Part shown: positions 1 to 7,332 of the stretch, one piece after another
Layout: each line of letters starts with the position of its first letter
Numbering within the stretch: the first letter of the stretch is position 1
From: Halobacteriovoraceae bacterium
GTDB lineage: Bacteria; Bdellovibrionota; Bacteriovoracia; Bacteriovoracales; Bacteriovoracaceae
Reading direction: 5' to 3'
Length of the DNA stretch: 8,762 nucleotides
Assembly: GCA_018663815.1 (NCBI GenBank)
Contig: JABJPQ010000640.1
Location: 1 to 8,762, forward strand
Notes under the pieces: model-generated
Databases searched by the model: none
Told to the model about the DNA's origin: nothing
What the model saw: only the letters and a program-made list of their open reading frames with translations
Position numbers and translations under genes: made by a program

Positions 1-108
1 AAACGGAATTTCAACTAACTCACCTCGTTCAAACTCTACATCAGAGCTATAAGTAAAAACGCAGCTTTGACCGGGAAAATTAACCGCTACTTGATAAAAA
101 TTATTCAT
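1..108 (-). CDS. priA: Primosomal protein N' (PriA helicase), N-terminal fragment cut by window edge
   Basis: Seen: an open minus-strand frame starts at ATG 108-106 and runs without a stop to base 1 (36 codons). It begins MNNFYQVAVNFPGQ, followed by FTYSS and then a stretch ending GELVEIPF. Known: PriA, the replication-restart helicase, opens with a short 3'-end-binding domain of the pattern 'VAV-PL---FTY-VP----L--G--V-VPFG', and this fragment follows that spacing well. The helicase domain and zinc-binding cysteines lie outside the window, so the call rests on the N-terminus alone. The start overlaps the last 8 bases of cdd in another frame, and there is no clear Shine-Dalgarno sequence, so translation is probably coupled to cdd. 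It would be the fourth gene of the uvrA-pyrC-cdd unit. Confidence 0.7.
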   Translation of the reverse strand, partial: MNNFYQVAVNFPGQSCVFTYSSDVEFERGELVEIPF

Positions 109-523
109 CCAAAACTTTGGGTAGCTCTGAGTATTGATGAGTAAATAGATCTTTAAATTTTGTCATGGCCATAATTTTAGCTGGCGTTGTAATATAGATC
201 TCTAACTCCGGTGAGCAAAATTCAGACAATGCCTGCAAACAGACTCCACAAGGATACAAAACAGGTTCGGTATTCGAACAAACAACGACAAATTCAATTT
301 CGGGAATGCCGACATCGGTAACACTGGCACTAATAGCACTTCTTTCAGCACACACGGAGATACCATTCACGCAAAACTCAACATTGGCCCCTGCAAATAT
401 TTTATCAGAACCTTTGACTTTTATAGCAGCTCCAACTTTTACTTTAGAGTATTTAGCATGAGCATTTAATCTCGCTTTTTTAGCTTGCTCATAAGCTTTT
501 TGAACTTCAATTGAAACATTCAT
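101..523 (-). CDS. cdd: Cytidine deaminase (homotetrameric zinc type)
   Basis: Converts cytidine and deoxycytidine to uridine and deoxyuridine in cytosolic pyrimidine salvage. At 140 aa it has the usual length of the small tetrameric class rather than the ~290-aa E. coli dimer type. Visible motifs: NVE at residues 47-49 (nucleoside ribose binding), CAER at 58-61 (zinc ligand Cys58 and proton-shuttle Glu60), and PCGVC at 91-95 (zinc ligands Cys92 and Cys95). The three-cysteine zinc site is therefore intact. The residue after PCGVC is Leu, where the better-known enzymes have Arg (PCGxCRQ); Arg61 in CAER is kept. The ATG overlaps the pyrC stop as ATGA (520-523), and a weak GGA lies about 8 nt upstream, consistent with coupled translation. 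The 3' end overlaps the priA-like start by 8 bases. Confidence 0.93.
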   Translation of the reverse strand: MNVSIEVQKAYEQAKKARLNAHAKYSKVKVGAAIKVKGSDKIFAGANVEFCVNGISVCAERSAISASVTDVGIPEIEFVVVCSNTEPVLYPCGVCLQALSEFCSPELEIYITTPAKIMAMTKFKDLFTHQYSELPKVLDE

Positions 524-1833
524 ACATTCATTCCATTATAAACAATCTTACCTTCAAATAATGTAAGCTTGGTTAAGCCAAATAATTTGTCTCCCGTAAA
601 AGGTGAGTTTTTAGACTTAGAAGCAAAGTAATTATCCGTTACTTCAAATTCGTTATCCATATCAAACAAAACAATATCGGCAACACTTCCCTCAGTAAGT
701 CTCCCCATCTCAAGCCCAAATAAACCACCGGCTTGTTTGCTCATAAGATCAATACATTTATTTAAACTCATTTTTTGGGATTTCACAAAATTTGTATACA
801 CCAAAGGAAACGCAGTCTCTAAGCCAATAATTCCAAATGGAGCGGCTTCAATATGCATTGATTTTTCATCAGGGGCATGGGGTGCATGATCTGTAGCGAT
901 GGCATCAATTGTTCCATCTAGAAGTGCACTAATGCAAGCCGCTCGATCTTCTTTTGAGCGAAGAGGAGGATTCATTTTCCAATTTGCATCTAGACTTCCA
1001 TCTTCTTTTTCTGGAATATCTTCATCACAAAGTAATAAATGATGGGGAGATACTTCCACAGTAACTTTATATCCATTTGCTTTAGCGGCTTTAACAAAAT
1101 CAATAGATTTTTTAGTCGAAACATGTAATACGTGATAATGGCAACCTGTCTCACCACTTAAGCGACAACCTCTTTCCACATGAGCTGCTTCTGAGTCAGA
1201 ATTGATGCCTTTAACATCATACTTATTTGAGATTTCACCTTGATGAATTGATCCACCTAAAGATAAAGATTCATCTTCTGAGTGATCTAATACAGGCATG
1301 TTAAGTTTTTGCGCTTCAATCATGGCCGCTTTAAAAACAGCTTCTTTTTGAACCCCTTTACCATCATCTGTAAAAGCAATGGCCCCGGCTTCTTTCATCG
1401 CAGAATAATTTGGCAGGTCATTACCCACAAGCCCCATCGTCACAGCACCCGTTGGGTACACGCGACAAATACCAACACTTTGGGATTTTTCCCACATCAT
1501 AGAAACGACGTCAGCATTATCGGCCGTAGGCACTGTATTTGGCATAGAGATAACAGTGGTAAAGCCACCTTTAACGGCCGCTTTGCTACCAGATTCTATA
1601 TCTTCCTTATACTCAAGACCAGGTTCTCTAAAATGAACCTGTGGATCGCATAGACCTGGAGATATAAAATATCCATTTCCGTCAATCGTTTGATCAACCT
1701 CTACTTTAATTGATGACTCTGAAATTGATTTTATGAGTTTGTCTTCTACCAAAAGCTCAACTGATACAAAATCATCACCTGTTTGGCCCAGTAAGTGTTT
1801 TGTTGTTTTAACATTCTTAATTAGTGTTTTCAT
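520..1833 (-). CDS. pyrC: Dihydroorotase, type I, with a variant metal motif
   Basis: Cyclises carbamoyl-aspartate to dihydroorotate in de novo pyrimidine synthesis (cytosol, amidohydrolase superfamily). At 437 aa it matches the ~430-aa type I enzymes, not the ~350-aa E. coli type. Motifs in order: DPQVHFREPG at 63-72, MPNT at 97-100, FTDDG at 154-158 (metal-bridging Asp region), His184 in DHSED, HYHVLHVST at 232-240 (His237), MNPPLR at 287-292, and ATDHAPH at 313-319 with catalytic Asp315. The C-terminal FGLEMGRLTEGSVADIVLFD segment is typical. Oddity: the usual HxH of the first motif reads Gln65-Val-His67, so one metal-ligand His is replaced; all other ligands are present. The start is ATG 1833-1831, with AGGT at 1841-1838 overlapping the uvrA stop 6 nt upstream. 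No pyrB is adjacent. It is most likely the working dihydroorotase; an inactive structural partner is the alternative. Confidence 0.9.
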   Translation of the reverse strand: MKTLIKNVKTTKHLLGQTGDDFVSVELLVEDKLIKSISESSIKVEVDQTIDGNGYFISPGLCDPQVHFREPGLEYKEDIESGSKAAVKGGFTTVISMPNTVPTADNADVVSMMWEKSQSVGICRVYPTGAVTMGLVGNDLPNYSAMKEAGAIAFTDDGKGVQKEAVFKAAMIEAQKLNMPVLDHSEDESLSLGGSIHQGEISNKYDVKGINSDSEAAHVERGCRLSGETGCHYHVLHVSTKKSIDFVKAAKANGYKVTVEVSPHHLLLCDEDIPEKEDGSLDANWKMNPPLRSKEDRAACISALLDGTIDAIATDHAPHAPDEKSMHIEAAPFGIIGLETAFPLVYTNFVKSQKMSLNKCIDLMSKQAGGLFGLEMGRLTEGSVADIVLFDMDNEFEVTDNYFASKSKNSPFTGDKLFGLTKLTLFEGKIVYNGMNV

Positions 1834-1837
1834 TTTT

Positions 1838-1841
1838 ACCT
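1838..1841 (-). promoter_or_regulatory. Ribosome binding site of pyrC, overlapping the uvrA stop codon
   Basis: The minus strand reads TAGGTAAAAATG. The TAG is the uvrA stop, and AGGT can pair with the 3' end of 16S rRNA 4 nt before the pyrC ATG. A ribosome finishing uvrA would sit over this site, which supports coupled translation of the two genes. Confidence 0.5.
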
Positions 1842-4632
1842 ACAATTCTTTTTTTAAATATTTACCTGTTATTGATTTTTTTACTTTGCTTACTTCTTCA
1901 GGAGTTCCAGCTGCAACGATATCTCCCCCATGGACTCCACCTTCGGGACCTAGGTCAATAACGTAATCACTCGTTTTGATAACATCCATATTGTGTTCTA
2001 TAACTAAAACCGAATGCCCAAGCTCGATCAATTTAGCTAAAGCGTCAAGCAAGACTTGAATATCTTTAAAATGTAAACCTGTTGTTGGTTCGTCTAAAAT
2101 ATACAAACAATGCCCTCGTGTGGCTTTACTGAGCTCTCTTGAGAGTTTTAATCTTTGTGCTTCACCACCAGACAGCGTCGTTGAGCTTTGCCCTAGTTTA
2201 ATATATCCCAGGCCAACAGAATTCAAAGTGTAAAGAGCTCGGTGAATTTTTTTATGATGTTTAAAAAACTCTTCTGCTTCCTCAATAGACATCCCAAGAA
2301 CTTGTGCAATATTTTGACCGCGATAAGTGATATTTAATGTTTCCTGATTGTACCGTTGCCCGTTACAAGTTGAACAAGTGATATAAACATCTGGTAAAAA
2401 ATTCATTTCAACTTTGTTTTGTCCATTGCCTTCGCAAGATTCGCAACGACCACCTTTGACATTAAAACTAAACCGGCCCGCTTTATAACCACGTATTTTT
2501 GATTCATTAGTACTGGCAAATAATGTTCGAATCTGATCAAAAAGCTTAGTATATGTTGCAGGATTAGACTTAGGAGTTCGTCCAATTGGGCTTTGATCAA
2601 TCTCAATGACTTGATCGATATTATTTACGCCACCAATTGATTGATAACAAACGGGATAATCTCTTTTTTTGTTGAGATGGTTTTTTATGCCTGGAACTAA
2701 GGCATGATGAACCAAAGTCGATTTACCAGAACCTGAAACCCCCGTAATGCAAACAAAACCGCCAACCGGAATATCAACATTAAGTTTTGTGAGATTATTT
2801 TTAGTCACCCCTTTAAGTTTAATCATCTTTGTAAGATTTCTTCTTTCTTTAGGAATGGATATTTTTATTTTTTTTGCTAAGTAGCATCCCGTAACGGTAG
2901 CTGATCTTTTAATTTTAGCAGGTGATCCAACAGCAACTATCTCGCCACCATGAATTCCGGCCCCTGGACCAATATCAATAATATAATCACTTGCCAGCAT
3001 TGTCTCTTCATCGTGCTCTACAACAATAACTGTATTCCCCAGACTTTTTAAGTGTTTTAAAGTTTGAATGAGTTTATCATTATCTCTTTGATGAAGACCA
3101 ATACTTGGCTCGTCCAAAACATAAAGAACTCCAGATAAAGCAGAACCTATTTGGGTAGCAAGTCTAATTCGTTGTGACTCTCCCCCTGATAAAGTATTAG
3201 CAGCTCGGTTTAACGTTAAATAGGTTAACCCAACATCAACTAAAAATTTTAACCGACCATTAATTTCTTTTAAAAGTTTATCCGCAATAATTTTTTTATC
3301 GCCCTTAAATTTAGTCTGCTTAAAAAATAAGAATGCATCTTCAATAGACATCGCCGAAATATCCATTATCCCGCGCTCCATAATACGAACACTGCGAGCA
3401 TAAGCATTTAATCTTTGTCCCTTACAACTAGGACATGTTTGAATATGCATGAATTTTTCAAGATCTTGTCTTACTTTTTCAGAGCTACTTTCAAGATATT
3501 TTTTACCAAGCCATGCATCTAAACCTACGAAAGACTTTGTAAAAGTATAGGAGGAGCTCTCAGAGGTAAATTTATAAGTGTATTCTTTTTCTGAGCCATT
3601 AAAAAGTGTATTATAAACTTTTTTAGGCCATTTATTAATCGGTTTATCCTCTGCCACTTTTTCCGCTTTTAAAATACACCTAATCATTTGAGAATAAAAT
3701 GATCCCGTATTTCCTAACGCAATGATCGCTCCATCTGCAAAGGACAATGATTCATCTGTAACGTACTTTGTTCTATCAAATATTTTTGACTCACCTAAAC
3801 CGTTACAAGATTCACAAGCCCCAAGTGGCGAATTAAAAGAAAAAAGACGGGGGGAAAGTGCAGGGTAACTCTTGTCACTTTGGTGAGAATATAAATGTTC
3901 ACTATAAAATTCAAGTTTATCGTCTACCAAAACAAAAATACTTCCTTGCCCAAGCTTAAGCGCTTGTTCAATAGAATCAGTAAGTCGCGATCTAACACCT
4001 TCTTTAACAACTATACGATCAACAATTATTTCTAAATTATTTTTTTTCGTTTTTGGTAGGGTGAACCCTTCCTCCAAAGTAATCATGACTCCATTTAATC
4101 TGGCTCGGGAAAAGCCCATCGACAGATACTTTTGAATGAAGTCACGGTGTTCACCTTTTTGACCACTAATTACAGGGGACATTATTTGAAGTTTTGTTTT
4201 TAAGGGCTTTTTTAATAAGCTTAAAACAATTTGTTGTGCCGTCTGGGCGTTGAGTAGTTCACCAGAGTCTGGGCAGTAAGCATCACCAACTCGCGCAAAT
4301 AAAACTCGTAAATAATCATAGATCTCGGTAATTGTCCCTACAGTAGATCTCGGATTTTTACTCGTTGATTTTTGATCAATGGCAATGGCCGGGCTTAGAC
4401 CTGTAATGCTTTCAACATCAGGAGGCTCCATCTGACCTAAAAATTGTCGTGCATAACTAGATAAAGATTCTATGTATCGTCTTTGCCCCTCAGCATAAAG
4501 TGTATCAAAGGCCAAAGATGATTTCCCGGAGCCAGATGGTCCAGTAATCACGGTAAGCTTATTACGCGGAATTGTAACATTAATATTTTTTAAGTTATGA
4601 ACTTTTGCACCAAAAATCTCAATCTTATCCAT
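1840..4632 (-). CDS. uvrA: Excinuclease ABC subunit A (UvrA), with a degenerate first zinc module
   Basis: Damage-recognition ATPase of nucleotide excision repair; the dimer scans DNA and loads UvrB. At 930 aa it is full length (E. coli 940). The N-terminus [17 protein letters not shown] fits the family start. Order: Walker A 1 GPSGSGKSS (31-39), LFARVG (111-116), CxxC at 273-276, CPSC at 400-403, signature [12 protein letters not shown] (481-492), Walker [10 protein letters not shown] (505-513), Walker A 2 GVSGSGKST (631-639), zinc finger 2 cysteines 730/733 and 753/756, signature [11 protein letters not shown] (820-830), and Walker [11 protein letters not shown] (845-854). Both ATPase sites look intact. 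Oddity: zinc module 1 normally has two CxxC pairs, but here the first pair aligns with Ser249 and Ser252 (SHQS). It heads the uvrA-pyrC-cdd-priA unit. No strong Shine-Dalgarno sequence precedes the ATG. Confidence 0.97.
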   Translation of the reverse strand: MDKIEIFGAKVHNLKNINVTIPRNKLTVITGPSGSGKSSLAFDTLYAEGQRRYIESLSSYARQFLGQMEPPDVESITGLSPAIAIDQKSTSKNPRSTVGTITEIYDYLRVLFARVGDAYCPDSGELLNAQTAQQIVLSLLKKPLKTKLQIMSPVISGQKGEHRDFIQKYLSMGFSRARLNGVMITLEEGFTLPKTKKNNLEIIVDRIVVKEGVRSRLTDSIEQALKLGQGSIFVLVDDKLEFYSEHLYSHQSDKSYPALSPRLFSFNSPLGACESCNGLGESKIFDRTKYVTDESLSFADGAIIALGNTGSFYSQMIRCILKAEKVAEDKPINKWPKKVYNTLFNGSEKEYTYKFTSESSSYTFTKSFVGLDAWLGKKYLESSSEKVRQDLEKFMHIQTCPSCKGQRLNAYARSVRIMERGIMDISAMSIEDAFLFFKQTKFKGDKKIIADKLLKEINGRLKFLVDVGLTYLTLNRAANTLSGGESQRIRLATQIGSALSGVLYVLDEPSIGLHQRDNDKLIQTLKHLKSLGNTVIVVEHDEETMLASDYIIDIGPGAGIHGGEIVAVGSPAKIKRSATVTGCYLAKKIKISIPKERRNLTKMIKLKGVTKNNLTKLNVDIPVGGFVCITGVSGSGKSTLVHHALVPGIKNHLNKKRDYPVCYQSIGGVNNIDQVIEIDQSPIGRTPKSNPATYTKLFDQIRTLFASTNESKIRGYKAGRFSFNVKGGRCESCEGNGQNKVEMNFLPDVYITCSTCNGQRYNQETLNITYRGQNIAQVLGMSIEEAEEFFKHHKKIHRALYTLNSVGLGYIKLGQSSTTLSGGEAQRLKLSRELSKATRGHCLYILDEPTTGLHFKDIQVLLDALAKLIELGHSVLVIEHNMDVIKTSDYVIDLGPEGGVHGGDIVAAGTPEEVSKVKKSITGKYLKKEL

Positions 4633-4668
4633 GGCTTACTATATACTAACAAAAAAGTGATGGCTATT

Positions 4669-4715
4669 TACAGTTGAGTTTTTGACACCCCACAATGGCA
4701 CCGGTGGTAACTGTA
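4669..4715. repeat. Spaced inverted repeat TACAGTT / AACTGTA between uvrA and the subtilase gene
   Basis: TACAGTT at 4669-4675 and its exact complement AACTGTA at 4709-4715 lie 33 bp apart in the 175-bp region between two divergent genes. A separate 8-bp palindrome, CACCGGTG, sits at 4699-4706. These could be operator half-sites, but arms of this length arise by chance in AT-rich DNA. The spacing does not match the E. coli LexA box (CTGT-N8-ACAG), so I do not name a regulator. Confidence 0.25.
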
Positions 4716-4749
4716 CAAGCCTAAATTACTAATTTCACAGATAAAAAGG

Positions 4750-4758
4750 TGGTATACT
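4750..4758 (+). promoter_or_regulatory. Extended -10 promoter of the subtilase gene
   Basis: TGGTATACT is a TGN extension joined to TATACT, one mismatch from TATAAT. No good -35 is seen at 16-18 bp spacing (TTCACA at 4734-4739 is too close), as is common for extended -10 promoters. The predicted transcript start is near 4765, giving a leader of about 43 nt before the ATG at 4808. Confidence 0.5.
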
Positions 4759-4769
4759 GCTTGCAGATT

Positions 4770-4811
4770 ATGAGTTGTCGATTAGGAAGATCGGCGAAGG
4801 GACGTGTATGA
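4770..4811 (+). other. Possible 13-codon upstream ORF ending in ATGA overlap with the subtilase start
   Basis: ATG at 4770 opens a frame, MSCRLGRSAKGRV, whose TGA (4809-4811) overlaps the subtilase ATG (4808-4810) as ATGA. It has no Shine-Dalgarno sequence, and the predicted transcript would begin only about 5 nt before its ATG. It is basic and resembles no known leader peptide. The neat overlap may be chance, or it may couple translation. I give it only as a candidate. Confidence 0.2.
4797..4801 (+). promoter_or_regulatory. Ribosome binding site that sets the subtilase start at 4808
   Basis: AAGGG lies 6 nt before ATG 4808. This site and the signal peptide beginning exactly at that Met favour 4808 over an upstream in-frame TTG at 4775, which would add 11 polar residues in front of the signal peptide. 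Confidence 0.7.
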
Positions 4812-6163
4812 AATGGAATTCGATAGTCAGCATCCTCATTCTCAGTTTATCAATTGTATCCTGTGGCAAAAAGGTTACCGAGTCAACAAAGGCACCTCAA
4901 ACACAAGAACAAGTTGGGGTAATTGCAAGTTGCACAACGAAAGCACAGGCTCAAAGTCTGGCCAGCGAACTTGGTATTCAATTTAGAGTTATTAATGAAA
5001 ACAGAAAGCTCATTGAATTTATCGGAGCAAAGTTAAGCGAGTTAAAAAAACAACTTCCCAATGCAAAGTTTAAGGCCAATAAAATTTATGAGCCAATTCT
5101 AATCTCCGGTGACTTTCAAGCAAGTTCAATTTCTGATACTGAATATTACGGAGCACATACACGACAAGAAAGACCCTCCTCTGTAACAAGATACTTTCCA
5201 CACTTACAGCAAATTAACGCTCTCAACTTAAGCGCACAAGGAGAAGGTGTTACTATAGCTATCGTTGACACCGGAGTTTATTATAACCATCCCCACCTCA
5301 GTCCAAATATTAAAAAGAATCAAGACGACAAACATGGGCAACTTGCAAACTCTATTGATGATGATCAAAATGGATATATAAATGATTATGTTGGGTGGGA
5401 TTTTTATAATGGGGATGCCTATCCAATAGATGACAATGGCCATGGAACACATGTCGCTGGGCTTGCGGCCAGTACTTATATGGGTGTAGCTCCAAGAGCA
5501 AAAATCTTACCAGTCAAGGTTTTAAGCGCTGACGGGCAAGGGGACCTTGGAACAATTGCAGCTGGAATCCTTTATGCTATTGATCAGGGAGCTGACATCA
5601 TAAACCTATCTTTAGGTGGAAATGCAGGCGATGAAATAACCGCTGAATTACAAGAAATTATTAATTCTGTCGCTTTAGCTAAAAGTAATAACTCACTTAT
5701 TATAGCAGCTGCAGGTAACGGTGGAATGGATGGAATTGGAGACTGTAATGACAACCTGCCAATTTATCCCGCAAATATTCAGCAAGATAATATTCTTTCA
5801 ATCGCAAGCGTCGATTCTTATAATCAACTAACCTCTTACTCAAACTTTGGCGGTACAACAGTTCACATCGCAGCACCCGGCGGAGATCAATCAAATGGTG
5901 GATTAAATTCAACTGGGCTTCCTTATTGTTATGGACCATGCTCTGACGACGATATTCCTTATAGGGCATCAATGGGAACTTCAATGGCCACTCCGGTTGT
6001 TGCAGGAGTAGCAGCGGTTATCAAAAGCGCTAAGCTGAGTTTAACTTATAAGGAAATTAAAGATTTAATACTAAATAATGGAACAAAGAAAGAAAACTTA
6101 GTTGGTATGGTTAAAAGCTCTAGTGTCGTAAACACACTAGAAGCTTTAAACTCAATTGATTAG
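4808..6163 (+). CDS. Subtilisin-family (S8) serine protease, lipoprotein
   Basis: A 451-aa exported endopeptidase. Residues 1-18 form a signal peptide ending in the lipobox IVSC, so Cys19 is the predicted lipidated residue. Gly20 follows, which by the enterobacterial rule suggests the outer membrane. Residues ~36-100 are probably a short inhibitory propeptide. The catalytic domain runs from ~145 to 445: Asp154 in IVDTG, His212 in NGHGTHVAG, oxyanion Asn304 in AAGN, and Ser392 in GTSMATP. The triad is complete. The Asp-rich loop DDDQNGYIND (184-193) just before the His motif resembles a calcium site. Cys42, Cys313, Cys374 and Cys378 could form disulfides. The stop is 2 nt from the stop of the convergent trypsin-like gene. 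The substrate cannot be read from sequence; prey-protein digestion or envelope processing are inferences. Confidence 0.92.
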   Translation: MKWNSIVSILILSLSIVSCGKKVTESTKAPQTQEQVGVIASCTTKAQAQSLASELGIQFRVINENRKLIEFIGAKLSELKKQLPNAKFKANKIYEPILISGDFQASSISDTEYYGAHTRQERPSSVTRYFPHLQQINALNLSAQGEGVTIAIVDTGVYYNHPHLSPNIKKNQDDKHGQLANSIDDDQNGYINDYVGWDFYNGDAYPIDDNGHGTHVAGLAASTYMGVAPRAKILPVKVLSADGQGDLGTIAAGILYAIDQGADIINLSLGGNAGDEITAELQEIINSVALAKSNNSLIIAAAGNGGMDGIGDCNDNLPIYPANIQQDNILSIASVDSYNQLTSYSNFGGTTVHIAAPGGDQSNGGLNSTGLPYCYGPCSDDDIPYRASMGTSMATPVVAGVAAVIKSAKLSLTYKEIKDLILNNGTKKENLVGMVKSSSVVNTLEALNSID

Positions 6164-6165
6164 GC

Positions 6166-7095
6166 TTATAATAAGTTCTGTAAAACTCTAGCGATCAAAG
6201 AAACATGTTCTCCTTCAATCCCAGGGTCATCTTCGATACAGTTACTTCTTTGGGCACTACAAACATTTACCTTCATACAAGTATCACCTGCAACGTTTCT
6301 TGATTCATAATAATCAACATCACCACGAACAAGGATACCTTCAACCATTAATGTCTTAGCGTTAAAAACAGGTGACCCAGAGTTACCTCCGAACGTATCA
6401 AGATTTGTAGAAAAATAAGCATTTTTAACATCAAAAATTTTGGCTCCATCAGCGTATTTCATAGGTAATCCCGATGGGTGTCCCATAACAAATATTTTAG
6501 TATTTTTTCTCGGTGCTTTTGACTTATTTAATTTTAATGGCCTTCTTCCAACCACTTTTCTATCTAGTTCAATAATAGCAAAGTCATCCATAGGTTCATA
6601 CTTTGCGTAAATAACATTCTTACAGCCATAGATATTACTTTGTTTTACATTATTTAAATCAATTTCTCCGCCAGAATCTACTTTATAATCAAAAAGCCAA
6701 GAATTATTCAAACACCCGCGAGAACTTTCATTTTTAACAACTATTCCCATCTCTGTCATACAATGACCTGCAGTAACCAAAATATTATCCGCGATTAAAA
6801 AACCAGTACAATCTGCAACCGTAGGTTGATTTGAAAATTTTTGATCAGAACAAACATTCATTGAATTAGGGTCAGATAATTTTAAAATATCCTCAAAAGC
6901 AATATGTCCATTTTTTGAACCCGTACTGTAAGAGTAATTACTTATTCTTCCTGCAATGGATTTACTAAGTTCTTGAATTTTTTGATTACGGACATTTTTT
7001 AAATCAACTCTATTATCCTGACCATAAACAATCCGTGTCTCAGAATAAGCTTGAGTACATGCTAAACCAACCAACAATAACAAACATTTTCTCAT
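6166..7095 (-). CDS. Secreted trypsin-like (S1/V8-type) serine protease
   Basis: A 309-aa protein with a type I signal peptide (MRK, then a Leu-rich core, likely cut after AYS at 16-18). Residues 19-80 form a pre-domain containing RIVYGQDNRVDL (21-32), a motif I associate with exported serine proteases of Bdellovibrio-like bacteria (from memory). The chymotrypsin-fold triad is His111 in VTAGHC, Asp171 in DDFAIIELD and Ser239 in GGNSGSPVF. The Asn before the Ser and the compact layout look more like V8/glutamyl-endopeptidase-type S1 enzymes than digestive trypsin; I do not assign specificity. Nine cysteines lie after the signal peptide (including 82, 96, 112, 128, 158, 273, 279 and 286), suggesting disulfides and a periplasmic or extracellular site. 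The start at 7095 is set by TAAGGAG 8 nt upstream. It converges on the subtilase gene and diverges from the deamidase-like gene. Confidence 0.9.
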   Translation of the reverse strand: MRKCLLLLVGLACTQAYSETRIVYGQDNRVDLKNVRNQKIQELSKSIAGRISNYSYSTGSKNGHIAFEDILKLSDPNSMNVCSDQKFSNQPTVADCTGFLIADNILVTAGHCMTEMGIVVKNESSRGCLNNSWLFDYKVDSGGEIDLNNVKQSNIYGCKNVIYAKYEPMDDFAIIELDRKVVGRRPLKLNKSKAPRKNTKIFVMGHPSGLPMKYADGAKIFDVKNAYFSTNLDTFGGNSGSPVFNAKTLMVEGILVRGDVDYYESRNVAGDTCMKVNVCSAQRSNCIEDDPGIEGEHVSLIARVLQNLL

Positions 7096-7103
7096 AGAAC
7101 TCT

Positions 7104-7110
7104 CTCCTTA
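7104..7110 (-). promoter_or_regulatory. Strong ribosome binding site of the trypsin-like protease gene
   Basis: The minus strand reads TAAGGAG, a near-perfect anti-Shine-Dalgarno match, 8 nt before ATG 7095. It is the strongest ribosome binding site in the window and suggests high translation of this protease. Confidence 0.8.
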
Positions 7111-7125
7111 CCTCTCGAGAATTAA

Positions 7126-7152
7126 ACTATAGAAAATCTTAAGGAACTTCAA
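7126..7152 (-). promoter_or_regulatory. Candidate promoter of the trypsin-like protease gene
   Basis: On the minus strand TATAGT (7131-7126) is a good -10, with TTGAAG (7152-7147) 15 bp upstream as a possible -35, or GTTGAA at 16 bp. The predicted leader is about 24 nt and contains the palindrome TCTCGAGA (7113-7120) just before the ribosome binding site. The spacing is shorter than ideal, so this is tentative. Confidence 0.35.
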
Positions 7153-7278
7153 CTAACAAGACCTTACAACTCAAGTAAGATAAAAAGGTGTACCTAAGCC
7201 ACTGAGAACACATACCTGCGCTACGCATTGTAGTTTTTACACAACGTGACATTTTTGTAGATTTCCAACGATGCATGC

Positions 7279-7287
7279 TGTTATAAG
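7279..7287 (+). promoter_or_regulatory. Extended -10 promoter of the glutaminase-like gene
   Basis: TGTTATAAG is a TGN extension plus TATAAG (one mismatch from TATAAT). There is no convincing -35 at 17 bp; TTGTAG at 7255-7260 is 21 bp away. The predicted start near 7294 gives a 46-nt leader to ATG 7340 and would exclude the upstream in-frame ATG at 7271 from the transcript. Confidence 0.4.
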
Positions 7288-7294
7288 CCAATTG

Positions 7295-7313
7295 CTTATT
7301 AACAACTTATTAA
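7295..7313 (+). repeat. Direct repeat CTTATTAA x2 with 11-bp period in the leader of the glutaminase-like gene
   Basis: CTTATTAA occurs at 7295-7302 and 7306-7313, one helical turn apart, right at the predicted transcript start. TGCTTA (7293-7298) also pairs with TAAGCA (7320-7325), which would make a weak 6-bp stem in the mRNA leader. A regulator binding one face of the DNA is possible, but AT-rich repeats of this size also occur by chance. Confidence 0.3.
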
Positions 7314-7326
7314 AAAAACTAAGCAT

Positions 7327-7332
7327 AGGGGA
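7327..7332 (+). promoter_or_regulatory. Ribosome binding site that sets the glutaminase-like gene start at 7340
   Basis: AGGGGA lies 7 nt before ATG 7340. The encoded protein then opens directly with a signal peptide. The in-frame ATG at 7271 has no ribosome binding site and would bury the signal peptide behind 23 extra residues. Confidence 0.7.

Noticed and set aside
1309..1653. 114-codon plus-strand open frame inside pyrC
   Set aside because: It is antisense to a well-conserved enzyme, has no recognisable domain and no start signals. It is a shadow frame.
4682..4687. Perfect TTGACA as a -35 for the subtilase promoter
   Set aside because: No acceptable -10 lies 16-18 bp downstream (TGGTAA or GGTAAC). 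The extended -10 at 4750 is a better candidate.
4633..4720. LexA/SOS operator upstream of uvrA
   Set aside because: I see no CTGT-N8-ACAG and no TTAC-N3-GTAA, the Bdellovibrio LexA motif as I recall it. TTACTATATACTAA at 4636-4649 is only a partial resemblance.
4775..4807. TTG at 4775 as start of the subtilase
   Set aside because: It would put 11 polar residues ahead of the lipoprotein signal peptide. ATG 4808 has AAGGG at good spacing.
7057..7062. Lipobox (GLAC, Cys13) in the trypsin-like protease
   Set aside because: Gly at -3 does not fit the lipobox, and a standard signal peptidase I site (AYS) follows a few residues later, so a soluble secreted protein is more likely.
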